NCBI GenBank assembly: GCA_942491105.1 | Contig: CALNZX010000002.1 | Coordinates: 1-64,000 of the forward strand | DNA: 64,000 nt | Origin: JBBEAM01 sp942491105 | GTDB lineage: Bacteria > Pseudomonadota > Alphaproteobacteria > Kiloniellales > DSM-21159 | Direction of reading: 5' to 3' | Shown: piece after piece, positions 36,619-43,812 of the stretch | Layout of the letters: every line of letters starts with the position of its first letter | Numbering within the stretch: position 1 is the first letter of the stretch | Notes under the pieces: generated by a model | Database searches by the model: none | Told to the model about the DNA's origin: nothing | What the model saw: only the letters and a program-made list of their open reading frames with translations | Program-made: the position numbers and the translations under genes

Positions 36619-38236
36619 CATCGGTCCCGGCGCAAAACGCTGGCTGGCGGCGCTGCTGCTGCTGCTGCCGGTCGCGATACTCTATCTGTCGCACTACCTG
36701 CTGCTGCCCGAGGGGTTCTACGCCCATGGGTTCCTGCAGTACGACCAGCCCTACTACCTGGCCAATGCGCGCGAGCATTTCGACGCTGGCTTCAGCCTGC
36801 TCTACCGCCTGCCCTTCACGCCCAACTACGAGACGCCGGCGCTCTATTTTCAGCCGCTCTCGCTGGCCCTCGGCGCGATCCTGCACCTGACACAGATCGA
36901 CCCCGGCCTGCTCTATGTGCTGACCACCTTGGTCTTCGGGCTGGTCTGCATCCGCCTCGTCATCGCCCTCTACGAGATGCTGTTCGGGCTGCAAGGCTTC
37001 GCGCAGCGCCTCTGTCTCGTCCTGTTTCTCTGGGGCGGCGGGCTCTTCACCCTGGGCGGCATCGCCTACATGATCTGGAAAGGCGATGGCGATCCGAACA
37101 GGCTGCTGGTGCTCGACCCCTTCGGCGGCTGGTGGTTCCTCAACCTGGGCCGCAACCTGGTTCAGGGCACCGAGGCCTTCTACCACCTGCTAAGCTTCGC
37201 GCTGCTGATCACGCTGATCCGCAAGCGCTACGCGGCCACCGCGCTGCTCTGCCTGCTGCTGTCCCTCAGCCATCCCTACACCGGCCTGCAGATCGCCCTG
37301 GCGGTTCTGGTCTGGGCGCTGTTCGAGCGCTATTTCCTGCTGCGCGCGGAGGGGCCGCCGCGCTGGTTCGCCGCCGCGATCGCCGCGATCCTGGCCTGGC
37401 ATCTGATCTACTACCTCGGCATTCTCTCGACCTCGCCGGAGCATGCCCAGACCGTCGCGGTCTGGCGGAGCAAGATCCCGGGGCTGCTCGATCTGATCCC
37501 GATGCTCTGCGCCTATGCCCTGGTCGGCGGCCTGACGCTCTGGCAACTGCGCGACAAGGTCCTGGCCGGCGCGGCGCTTGGCCAGCCGCACAACCGGCTT
37601 TTCGTGTTTTATTTCCTGGTCTCCTTCGCGCTGGCCAATCACGAATTCCTCGTTCCCGCGCATCAGCCGATCCACTTCACCCGGGGCCACGTCTGGACGC
37701 CGCTGTTCCTGCTCGGCGCGCCGGCCCTGATCGCGCTGGTCGCCTGGGTCTGGAACTGGACCCGGCCGGCGTTGCGCTGGGCGGCCGTGCTGGCCGTCGC
37801 CGGGCTCTTCCTGCTCGACAATACGGTCTTCATCGGCCTGAATATCGCCGCCAATGCCCGTGGCGAGACCAACGCCCCGCGCATCACCAAGGCGGAACGG
37901 GCACTGCTCGCGCAGCTCGACGACCCGCGCTTCGCCGGCTATCTGGTGGTCAGCGCCGACGCCGACATCGGCTACATGGCCACGGTCTACACGCCGCTGC
38001 GCTCCTGGACCTCGCACCGGGTCAACGCGCCGACGGACGATGAGAACCTCGCGGAGATCGCCGACTGGCTGGACAAAGGCAGGCTACAGCCCGAGTGGCG
38101 CGCCGCGGATGTGGTCTACATCCTGCCGAAAGACAAAGCCCCCTACGCCGCGCTGCCCTGGACCGAGGATGACATGGAGGTGATCGACACCCCCGCGCCC
38201 TATGTCCTGATCGTCGACCGGAACCAAAGCCCATGA
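36611..38236 (+). CDS. polytopic GT-C-like membrane protein
   Basis: 541 residues with about eleven membrane helices and a C-terminal soluble part (about 430-541). The first loop carries LQYDQPYYLANAREHFD, with acidic residues at the expected GT-C catalytic place, and NYETPALYFQPLSLALG. Like the gene at 34023 it is a candidate periplasmic glycosyltransferase using a lipid-phosphate sugar. Overlaps both neighbours, so translationally coupled. Confidence 0.6.
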   Translation: MPDIGPGAKRWLAALLLLLPVAILYLSHYLLLPEGFYAHGFLQYDQPYYLANAREHFDAGFSLLYRLPFTPNYETPALYFQPLSLALGAILHLTQIDPGLLYVLTTLVFGLVCIRLVIALYEMLFGLQGFAQRLCLVLFLWGGGLFTLGGIAYMIWKGDGDPNRLLVLDPFGGWWFLNLGRNLVQGTEAFYHLLSFALLITLIRKRYAATALLCLLLSLSHPYTGLQIALAVLVWALFERYFLLRAEGPPRWFAAAIAAILAWHLIYYLGILSTSPEHAQTVAVWRSKIPGLLDLIPMLCAYALVGGLTLWQLRDKVLAGAALGQPHNRLFVFYFLVSFALANHEFLVPAHQPIHFTRGHVWTPLFLLGAPALIALVAWVWNWTRPALRWAAVLAVAGLFLLDNTVFIGLNIAANARGETNAPRITKAERALLAQLDDPRFAGYLVVSADADIGYMATVYTPLRSWTSHRVNAPTDDENLAEIADWLDKGRLQPEWRAADVVYILPKDKAPYAALPWTEDDMEVIDTPAPYVLIVDRNQSP

Positions 38237-39420
38237 CCGCCACGCGCAGCTACGAAGGCGAGGAGCTCGAGGTTTTCCGCTACGCCGCACGCTGGAAGGC
38301 CTATTGGGCCGACTTGATCCGCCCCTTCGTCGCCGGAGAGGTGCTGGAAGTCGGCGCCGGTATCGGCGGCAGCACGGAATGGCTGGCCAAGGAGCACGGC
38401 GGCGGCTGGCTCTGCCTGGAGCCGGACCCGGAGATGGCGCAGGAAATCCGCGACGGCATCGCCGCCGGCCGGATCCCCGAAACCGCGGAGGTGGTTTGCG
38501 GCCTGATGGACGCGGTCCCGCCCGCCCGCCGCTTCGATACCATCGTCTATATCGACGTGCTCGAACACATCGAGGATGACGCCGAAGAATTGCAACGCGC
38601 CGCGCAGCGTCTCAATCCAGGCGGCCGCATCGTCGTGCTGGCTCCCGCCTATCAGTGGCTGTTCAGCCCCTTCGATGCCTCGGTCGGACATTACCGGCGT
38701 TACAGCGCGGCCAGCCTCGAGCGCGTCGCGCCGCCGCAGACCACGCGCATTGCCTTCGGCTACATCGACTGCCTCGGCCTGCCGCTGTCCCTGGCCAACC
38801 GGGCGCTGCTGCGCCAATCCAACCCCAGCCCCTGGCAAATCCGGTTTTGGGATCGCTGCCTGGTGCCGCTGTCGCGGATCGCCGACCGCCTGCATTCCGG
38901 CAGCTTCGGCAAAACCCTGATCTCGGTCTACGAAAAGACCGGCCCCGCGGCGGAGCGGACCCGTCCGCCGCTGACCCTGGACAGCCCCTTGACCCCGGAT
39001 AAGGGCAGCCTGCTGACCAAGGCCAAGCGCTTTGGCGTGGTCGGCATCCTTGCCACGCTGATTCACATCGCGATCTTCGGGCTGCTGGTCGATGCTCTCG
39101 GCTGGGCCGTCCCGACCGTCGCGACGGGCATCGCCTTCCTCTGCGCCACGATCTTTTCCTATTTCACCAACTACCGCTGGACCTTCGGCACGCCGGGCCG
39201 GCACAGCCGCTACATGCCGCGCTTCTTTACGGTGACGACCTCGCTGTTCCTGCTCAATCTGCTGATCATGCACGCTTCGGTTAGCTGGCTTGGATGGCAC
39301 CACTGGGTCGGCCTGGCCATCGTGATCTCGGTGATTCCGCTAAGCTCCTTCCTGCTCAACACCTTTTGGGCCTTCGGCGGCGCGCAGGCGCGCGTTCCCC
39401 AGGACGCGGGGAAGGGCTAG
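38233..39420 (+). CDS. fusion of SAM-dependent methyltransferase and GtrA-like flippase domain
   Basis: 395 residues. Residues about 15-235 are a class I methyltransferase (VLEVGAGIGGSTEWLA, FDTIVYIDVLEHIEDDAEELQRA, VLAPAYQWLFSPFD). After a linker comes a four-helix GtrA domain (about 262-385): FGVVGILATLIHIAIFGLLVDALGW, ATIFSYFTNYRWTFG, HHWVGLAIVISV. GtrA proteins are thought to flip undecaprenyl-phosphate sugars. The frame is continuous with normal codon use, so the fusion looks real. It could methylate the lipid-linked sugar that its other half moves. ATGA overlap upstream. Confidence 0.85.
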   Translation: MTATRSYEGEELEVFRYAARWKAYWADLIRPFVAGEVLEVGAGIGGSTEWLAKEHGGGWLCLEPDPEMAQEIRDGIAAGRIPETAEVVCGLMDAVPPARRFDTIVYIDVLEHIEDDAEELQRAAQRLNPGGRIVVLAPAYQWLFSPFDASVGHYRRYSAASLERVAPPQTTRIAFGYIDCLGLPLSLANRALLRQSNPSPWQIRFWDRCLVPLSRIADRLHSGSFGKTLISVYEKTGPAAERTRPPLTLDSPLTPDKGSLLTKAKRFGVVGILATLIHIAIFGLLVDALGWAVPTVATGIAFLCATIFSYFTNYRWTFGTPGRHSRYMPRFFTVTTSLFLLNLLIMHASVSWLGWHHWVGLAIVISVIPLSSFLLNTFWAFGGAQARVPQDAGKG

Positions 39421-39442
39421 ACTGTGTCCAAACCGTTAGGGA

Positions 39443-40051
39443 GTGAGCCCGCTGTCCAGCTTCGATCTTGAGTCCTTCTACGCCGCGGAATTCGCCGCCC
39501 ACATGGCGGCGGCGGCGGCGGCGCGCGACAGCTTGCAAGCGCCCTTCGCCGAGCTGCTGCGGCGCTGCGCGCAGTGCCTCGAGGACGGCGGCAAGCTGAT
39601 CTTCTTCGGCAACGGCGGCTCGGCGGCGGACGCCCAGCACCTGGCCACGGAACTGACCATACGTTACCGCCAGAATCGCCCGGCCCTGGCCGCCTTGGCG
39701 CTGACCACCGACGGCTCGGCGCTGACCGCGGCCGGCAACGACTTCGGCTTCGAGCAGATCTTCGCCCGCCAGATCGAAGCCCTGGGGCGGGCCGGCGATG
39801 TCGCCATCGGCATCACCACCTCGGGGCGCAGCCGCAACGTGATCCGGGCTCTTGAGACGGCCAAGGCGCGCGGCCTGACCGCCGCCGCGCTCGGCGGCGG
39901 CGATGGCGGCGACCTGACCGGGCTCGCCGATCCCCTGCTGATCGTTCCCGCGGCGGATACGGCACGCATTCAGGAGGTTCACATTCTGCTCGGCCAGATG
40001 CTCTGCGCCGCCCTGGAGCGGCAACTTGGGATGCTGGAGACCCCCGGATGA
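39443..40051 (+). CDS. gmhA: phosphoheptose isomerase (SIS domain)
   Basis: 202 residues. FFGNGGSAADAQHLATELTIRY is the GmhA active-site signature, followed by ALTTDGSALTAAGNDFGFEQIFARQIEAL and GITTSGRSRNVIRAL. It converts sedoheptulose-7-phosphate to D-glycero-D-manno-heptose-7-phosphate, the first step to ADP-heptose. Start codon unclear: a GTG at 39443 sits very close to AGGGA, and a CTG at 39452 is possible. ATGA overlap with hldE, the next enzyme of the pathway. Confidence 0.9.
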   Translation: MSPLSSFDLESFYAAEFAAHMAAAAAARDSLQAPFAELLRRCAQCLEDGGKLIFFGNGGSAADAQHLATELTIRYRQNRPALAALALTTDGSALTAAGNDFGFEQIFARQIEALGRAGDVAIGITTSGRSRNVIRALETAKARGLTAAALGGGDGGDLTGLADPLLIVPAADTARIQEVHILLGQMLCAALERQLGMLETPG

Positions 40052-41517
40052 GCGACCGCGCCGATCCTCTTTCCCTGGCCGATATCGAGGCCCTGCGCGG
40101 CCGGCGCGTCGTCGTGGTCGGCGACGTCATGCTCGACCGCTACATCTATGGCCGCGTCGAGCGGATTTCTCCCGAAGGGCCGATTCCCGTGCACCGCGCC
40201 GAGCGCGAGACCGTGAACCTGGGCGGCGCCGGCAATGTCGCGCGCAACCTCGCCAGCCTGGGCGTCGAGGCGACGCTGCTTTCGGTTTCCGGCGACGACC
40301 CCGCCGCGGAGGAGCTCGCGGGGATGCTGCGCGGCTTGGCGCCGCAAAGCCGGCTGCTGCGCGACGGCGCCCGCAGGACCACGGTTAAGCGCCGCTACGT
40401 GGCCGCCGGGCAGCAGCTATTCCGCGGCGACGAGGAGATGACCCAGCCGCTGTCTGCGGACACGGCAACGGCGCTCTCCGCAGCGGCGCAGCAGGCCATC
40501 CACGACGCCGACGCCGTGATCCTCTCCGACTATGCCAAGGGCGTGCTCACGCCGGCGGTGCTCGCGGCCGCCATCGCCGCCGCGCGGGCGCGGGACATTC
40601 CGGTGATCGTCGACCCCAAGGGAACGGACTACAGCCGTTATCGCGGCGCCAGCTACCTGACCCCGAATCGCGGCGAGTTGTGCGCCGCCAGCGGACAGGC
40701 CTGCGGCAACCAGCAGGAGGTCGCCGAGGCCTGCCGGCTTTTGATCGCTACGGGGCAGCTCGACGGCGTGCTCGCCACCCTCGGCGCCACCGGCATGTTG
40801 CTGGCGCAGGCGGAAGGCGCGCCGCGATTCTTCCCCGCCATCGCCCAGGAAGTCTTCGATGTCACCGGCGCGGGGGACACGGTGGCGGCGGCCTTCGCCG
40901 CCGGTCTGGCCGCCGGTCAGGACCCGGCGCGGGCCGCCGAGCTTGCCAATTTCGCGGCCGGAGCCGTGGTGCGCAAACTGGGCACGGCGGCGGTCGCGCC
41001 CGGCGAACTGCTGCATATGCTGCATGGCGCCCGCCTCGATGCGGCGGAAGCAAAGATTCTAGACCCCCAGGCCCTGGACGCGCGGGTTGCCGCGTGGCGC
41101 GCGGCGGAGCTCAAAGTGGGCTTCACCAATGGCTGCTTCGACCTTTTGCACCCCGGCCATCTCTCCCTGTTGCGCCAGGCCAGGGTGGCCTGCGACCGGC
41201 TGGTCGTCGGTCTCAACAGCGATGCCTCGGTGCGCCGTCTCAAGGGCGAAACCCGCCCGGTTCAGGAAGAAGCCGCGCGGGCCGCGGTGCTCGCCTCGCT
41301 CAGCGACGTTGACGCGGTGGCCCTGTTCGACCAGGACACCCCGCTCGAACTGCTGGCGCGGCTGCGCCCCGACGTCCTGATCAAGGGTGCGGACTACAGT
41401 CGCGACGCCGTGGTCGGCGGCGACCTGGTCGAGGGCTATGGAGGAAAGGTCATTCTGGCCGAGCTATTGCCGGGGCATTCCACCTCCTCCACGCTCAGCA
41501 AGCTGGCAGGAAAGTAG
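40048..41517 (+). CDS. hldE: bifunctional heptose-7-phosphate kinase / heptose-1-phosphate adenylyltransferase
   Basis: 489 residues. The N-terminal PfkB-type kinase (about 15-325) has VNLGGAGNVARNLASLG and DVTGAGDTVAAAFAAG. The C-terminal cytidylyltransferase-like domain (about 350-489) has TNGCFDLLHPGHLSLLRQAR with the HxGH motif and VLIKGADYSRDAVVGGD. With GmhA it gives ADP-heptose for lipopolysaccharide core or a heptose-containing polymer. GmhB and the epimerase are not here. Last gene of the operon; the convergent mmcB stop is 6 bases away. Confidence 0.95.
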   Translation: MSDRADPLSLADIEALRGRRVVVVGDVMLDRYIYGRVERISPEGPIPVHRAERETVNLGGAGNVARNLASLGVEATLLSVSGDDPAAEELAGMLRGLAPQSRLLRDGARRTTVKRRYVAAGQQLFRGDEEMTQPLSADTATALSAAAQQAIHDADAVILSDYAKGVLTPAVLAAAIAAARARDIPVIVDPKGTDYSRYRGASYLTPNRGELCAASGQACGNQQEVAEACRLLIATGQLDGVLATLGATGMLLAQAEGAPRFFPAIAQEVFDVTGAGDTVAAAFAAGLAAGQDPARAAELANFAAGAVVRKLGTAAVAPGELLHMLHGARLDAAEAKILDPQALDARVAAWRAAELKVGFTNGCFDLLHPGHLSLLRQARVACDRLVVGLNSDASVRRLKGETRPVQEEAARAAVLASLSDVDAVALFDQDTPLELLARLRPDVLIKGADYSRDAVVGGDLVEGYGGKVILAELLPGHSTSSTLSKLAGK

Positions 41518-41523
41518 CCGCCG

Positions 41524-41991
41524 CTAGCACAGATCCTGACTGGCCGAGAGACGCCGTGCCGCCAGCTGCGCGAAGCGCAGGGTCACGGCCCGGCGGCGGG
41601 CCGGATTCAAAGGATGCGTTTCGGCCTCGCGTTCGATAGCCGCGCCATAGGCATCGGCGATGATCAAGCCGCAGTCCCCGGGCAGAACTTCGCGGGGAAA
41701 GTCCTGCGCCACGGCGAAATAGAGCGCGTCGCAGAAGTCGCGGTACGCGTGCCATTTCCCATCGCTGCGGAAATCCGCCAGGCAGGATTTGATCTCCACC
41801 ACGGCGATCCGGCCCTTGGCGTCCAAGGCCATGACATCGGCCCGGCGGCCATTGGCCAGGGTCACCTCCGTCAGAACGCCGCACCCCAGGGTCTCGAAAT
41901 AGCGGCCGACCCCGCGCGCCAGCCGCGCGGCTAGAAGCTCCGCCTGCTGCCGCGATTGTCCGGGTTGGTCACTGGCTTCGTTATTAACCAT
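41524..41991 (-). CDS. mmcB: MmcB-family DNA repair protein
   Basis: 155 residues. The conserved alphaproteobacterial family is recognised from GVLTEVTLANGRRADVMALD, IAVVEIKSCLADFRSDGKWHAYRDFCDALYFAV and CGLIIADAYGAAIERE. The D..E.K arrangement (ADVMALD, VVEIKS) is that of a PD-(D/E)XK nuclease fold. Family members are linked to the SOS response in Caulobacter. I found no GTTC-N7-GTTC LexA box in the AT-rich 120 bases upstream. It is probably core genome next to the peptide module. Confidence 0.85.
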   Translation of the reverse strand: MVNNEASDQPGQSRQQAELLAARLARGVGRYFETLGCGVLTEVTLANGRRADVMALDAKGRIAVVEIKSCLADFRSDGKWHAYRDFCDALYFAVAQDFPREVLPGDCGLIIADAYGAAIEREAETHPLNPARRRAVTLRFAQLAARRLSASQDLC

Positions 41992-42084
41992 AAGGTAACT
42001 TTTATTCCGATTCCGCTTTAATTTTTAGCTAAATGAAGCTAGCTTTTATTAGGTGCGTGTTTCTAATTTTACTTAAAGTTGGGC

Positions 42085-42105
42085 GCGAGATGTATTCCAT
42101 CTCGC
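42085..42105 (+). promoter_or_regulatory. perfect hairpin just upstream of the first peptide gene
   Basis: GCGAGATG-TATTC-CATCTCGC is a perfect 8-bp stem with a 5-base loop, ending 9 bases before ATG 42115. No T-tract follows, so it is not an intrinsic terminator. It could control ribosome access or bind a regulator as DNA. An ATG inside the left arm (42090) opens a 10-codon frame MYSISQKWYG that ends just past the gene start, a possible leader ORF. Confidence 0.4.
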
Positions 42106-42114
42106 AAAAGTGGT

Positions 42115-42402
42115 ATGGCTGATCAAGAGAACACCCCCGTTTCCAAGGCTGGGATGAGCCGGAGAGCCGCCTTGGCGCGCCTCGGCTTGGCCACCGCCGT
42201 TGCCTATTCCGTCCCTTCCATGCTGCAGCTCGACCGGGCCGCGCAGGCCGGAGTTCTCCCGTCTTTCTGCCCGCCACCGGGCAGCCCCCTGCCGCCGCCG
42301 CCAGGCTGCGGGCCGGGAGGCGGTCCTGGCTATGGTCCGGGAGGCGGCCCCGGCGGCGGACATGGCGACGACGATGACGACGATGACGATTGGGGCGACT
42401 GA
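42115..42402 (+). CDS. small Tat-signal-like peptide with proline-rich Cys loop and poly-Asp tail
   Basis: 95 residues. A twin-arginine-like signal (MSRRAALARLGLATAVAYSV) is followed by an AQA site that fits signal peptidase I cleavage. The predicted mature part starts GVLPS and carries the core SFCPPPGSPLPPPPGC, a Gly/Pro-rich linker (GPGGGPGYGPGGG) and an acidic end with eight Asp, then WGD. The same core appears in the peptide encoded at 42612. I know no family for it. It resembles a precursor peptide for modification: the prolines could suit the downstream dioxygenase and the carboxylates the ATP-grasp protein. Weak ribosome-binding site; own AT-rich upstream region and own terminator. 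Confidence 0.65.
   Translation: MADQENTPVSKAGMSRRAALARLGLATAVAYSVPSMLQLDRAAQAGVLPSFCPPPGSPLPPPPGCGPGGGPGYGPGGGPGGGHGDDDDDDDDWGD
42247..42309 (+). repeat. core-coding repeat, copy 1
   Basis: 63 bases coding the conserved core of the first peptide. It matches 42768-42830 at 58 of 63 positions. All five differences are third-codon-position and silent, so the peptide, not just the DNA, is being conserved. Confidence 0.9.
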
Positions 42403-42431
42403 GCCGCCATCCCGGATTCAGACCGATTCCC

Positions 42432-42460
42432 AAAAGCGCCGCATCCGCGGCGCTTTTTTT
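42432..42460 (+). terminator. intrinsic terminator after the first peptide gene
   Basis: AAAAGCGCCGC-ATCC-GCGGCGCTTTTTTT: a 7-bp GC stem extended by A/T pairs, a 4-base loop and a T run. It lies 30 bases after the stop codon, so the first peptide gene is probably a monocistronic unit. Confidence 0.85.
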
Positions 42461-42477
42461 GTGCCTGGCAGAACAAT

Positions 42478-42492
42478 TGCGTTGGCAACGCA
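42478..42492. promoter_or_regulatory. palindromic site upstream of the second peptide gene
   Basis: TGCGTTGGCAACGCA is a palindrome apart from its central base. It lies in the AT-rich stretch about 120 bases before the second peptide gene, where an operator would be. No matching site was seen before the first gene, so this is tentative. Confidence 0.25.
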
Positions 42493-42611
42493 TAGGGCAA
42501 AAAAATCACCTGAATAGAATATTTTGCTATTGTCCAAATATAAAATAAATGAGAGTGTAACGGCACACGCACCCTAGGCCCCGCCACTTTCGCAGCCTAC
42601 GCAGGACAGAG

Positions 42612-42848
42612 ATGTCAAAGTCCGATGAGTTGAATACAGAGGCCAGTCATAACGACTTACAAGCCTCCCCCACGCTGTCCCGGCGCAGCGCGCTGCTGCG
42701 CTTGGGGCTAGCGGTCGGGGCCGCCTATGCCACGCCCTCCCTGCTGCGAATCGACCGTGAAGCCAAAGCCGGCGTTCTGCCATCCTTCTGCCCGCCACCG
42801 GGCAGCCCACTGCCGCCGCCGCCAGGCTGCGAACTCTCGCCTCCTTGA
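42612..42848 (+). CDS. second small Tat-signal-like peptide with the same proline-rich Cys loop
   Basis: 78 residues. AGGA five bases before ATG supports the start. Twin-arginine-like signal (LSRRSALLRLGLAVGAAY), AKA cleavage site, then a predicted 25-residue mature peptide: GVLPS, the core SFCPPPGSPLPPPPGC and a short tail ELSPP. It lacks the Gly-rich and poly-Asp extension of its neighbour, so the shared core is the likely functional part. It has its own AT-rich promoter region (42493-42590). The dioxygenase gene follows after 170 bases, in which I saw no clear terminator. Confidence 0.65.
   Translation: MSKSDELNTEASHNDLQASPTLSRRSALLRLGLAVGAAYATPSLLRIDREAKAGVLPSFCPPPGSPLPPPPGCELSPP
42768..42830 (+). 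repeat. core-coding repeat, copy 2
   Basis: Second copy of the 63-base core-coding segment, differing from 42247-42309 only at five silent positions. The flanking leader sequences are much more diverged, so this is the constrained part of the peptides. Confidence 0.9.
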
Positions 42849-43018
42849 TTTCAGGGCTCGCGACTTCGAGCTTGCCCTAGCCGCCTGAAGCCTGATTTAC
42901 GGCCTGCCCCGCCTTACCCACTGACTCGCCGCGCCAAGCCTGATCGCTTGCCAAGCACCCGCGACGATGCCACGTTTGCCGCCCGTGTCCGACCTGCGAA
43001 GATGGGTGGAAGGCGAGC

Positions 43019-43801
43019 GTGGAAACCATCAAGGCTCAGCCCAGACCGCCGGCCAACCCCGAGGCGGCGGCGCGTATCGCGCGCGTCATGGCCGAAATTA
43101 TCGCGACACGCTTGGTTTCCCACCCCCATTACGTCGTGTTGCGCGGCGGCGAAGCGAGCGAGGATCTCGCCTGGGCGACCCTGCTCTGCCGGACGCTGTC
43201 ATCGCTCGCCCCGCAAAAGCCCGCGCAGGACGGCAAGGACGGCGTTTCGACCACCCGGGTGCGAATCAAAACCGGGCAGCCTGGACACCGCAGCAGCGTG
43301 ACACGCTTCAGCAGGACCAATCTGCCGCTGCCGCCCCACACCGATTCCTCCTATCTGGCCGACCCCCACGAAGTCGTCGCCTTTCAGGTGGTCTCCGCGG
43401 ACGCCGCGGGCGGCGATACGGCGATCGTCCCCATCGAGGATCTGCTCGCCAGACTGCCAGGCGAGACCATCGCTGCGCTGCGCGAACCGCAGTTTCCCTT
43501 CGGCCGCGGCAGATTTCCGGTGCTGTTCGGCGAACCCGGTAAGGAGCGTATCCGCTACTATAGGGCGCAGATCGAACTCGCCCTCGAGGCCGGCGAAAGC
43601 CTCCCGACCGCCGCCGCCGCGGCGCTGAAAACCCTCGATTCCCTGCTTGCGCGGCAGGAACTCGCCATCAAGTTCAAGCTGCTGTCCGGGGACGTGCTCT
43701 TCCTCAACAACAAGATGGCGTTGCACGGCCGCGACGGCTTCACGGCGGACAGCAACCGGCTGTTGTTTCGTCTGCGCGCCCACGCAGGGCGCTTGGCGTA
43801 G
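43019..43801 (+). CDS. TauD/TfdA-like Fe(II)/2-oxoglutarate dioxygenase
   Basis: 260 residues, GTG start with AAGG six bases upstream. The iron-binding triad is complete: His107 and Asp109 in PPHTDSSY, and His236 in NNKMALHGRDG. Arg247 or Arg251 (NRLLFRLRAHAG) would bind 2-oxoglutarate. The region around HEVVAFQVVSADAAGGDTAIV is typical of TauD-like and asparagine/arginine-hydroxylase-like enzymes. It is cytosolic and follows two proline-rich peptides, so peptide hydroxylation before export is a reasonable guess, though small-molecule hydroxylation is also possible. The ATP-grasp gene starts 11 bases later. Confidence 0.85.
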   Translation: METIKAQPRPPANPEAAARIARVMAEIIATRLVSHPHYVVLRGGEASEDLAWATLLCRTLSSLAPQKPAQDGKDGVSTTRVRIKTGQPGHRSSVTRFSRTNLPLPPHTDSSYLADPHEVVAFQVVSADAAGGDTAIVPIEDLLARLPGETIAALREPQFPFGRGRFPVLFGEPGKERIRYYRAQIELALEAGESLPTAAAAALKTLDSLLARQELAIKFKLLSGDVLFLNNKMALHGRDGFTADSNRLLFRLRAHAGRLA

Positions 43802-43812
43802 GTCCCGGTTAC

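Noticed and set aside
41984..41999. Second CtrA-like site TTAACCATAAGGTAAC
   Set aside because: The second half is GTAAC rather than TTAAC and it overlaps the mmcB start codon, so it is not a convincing regulatory site.
42436..42492. Inverted repeats as a mobile-element end or attachment site near the peptide genes
   Set aside because: One is a standard intrinsic terminator and the other a single palindrome; no transposase, integrase or tRNA is nearby.
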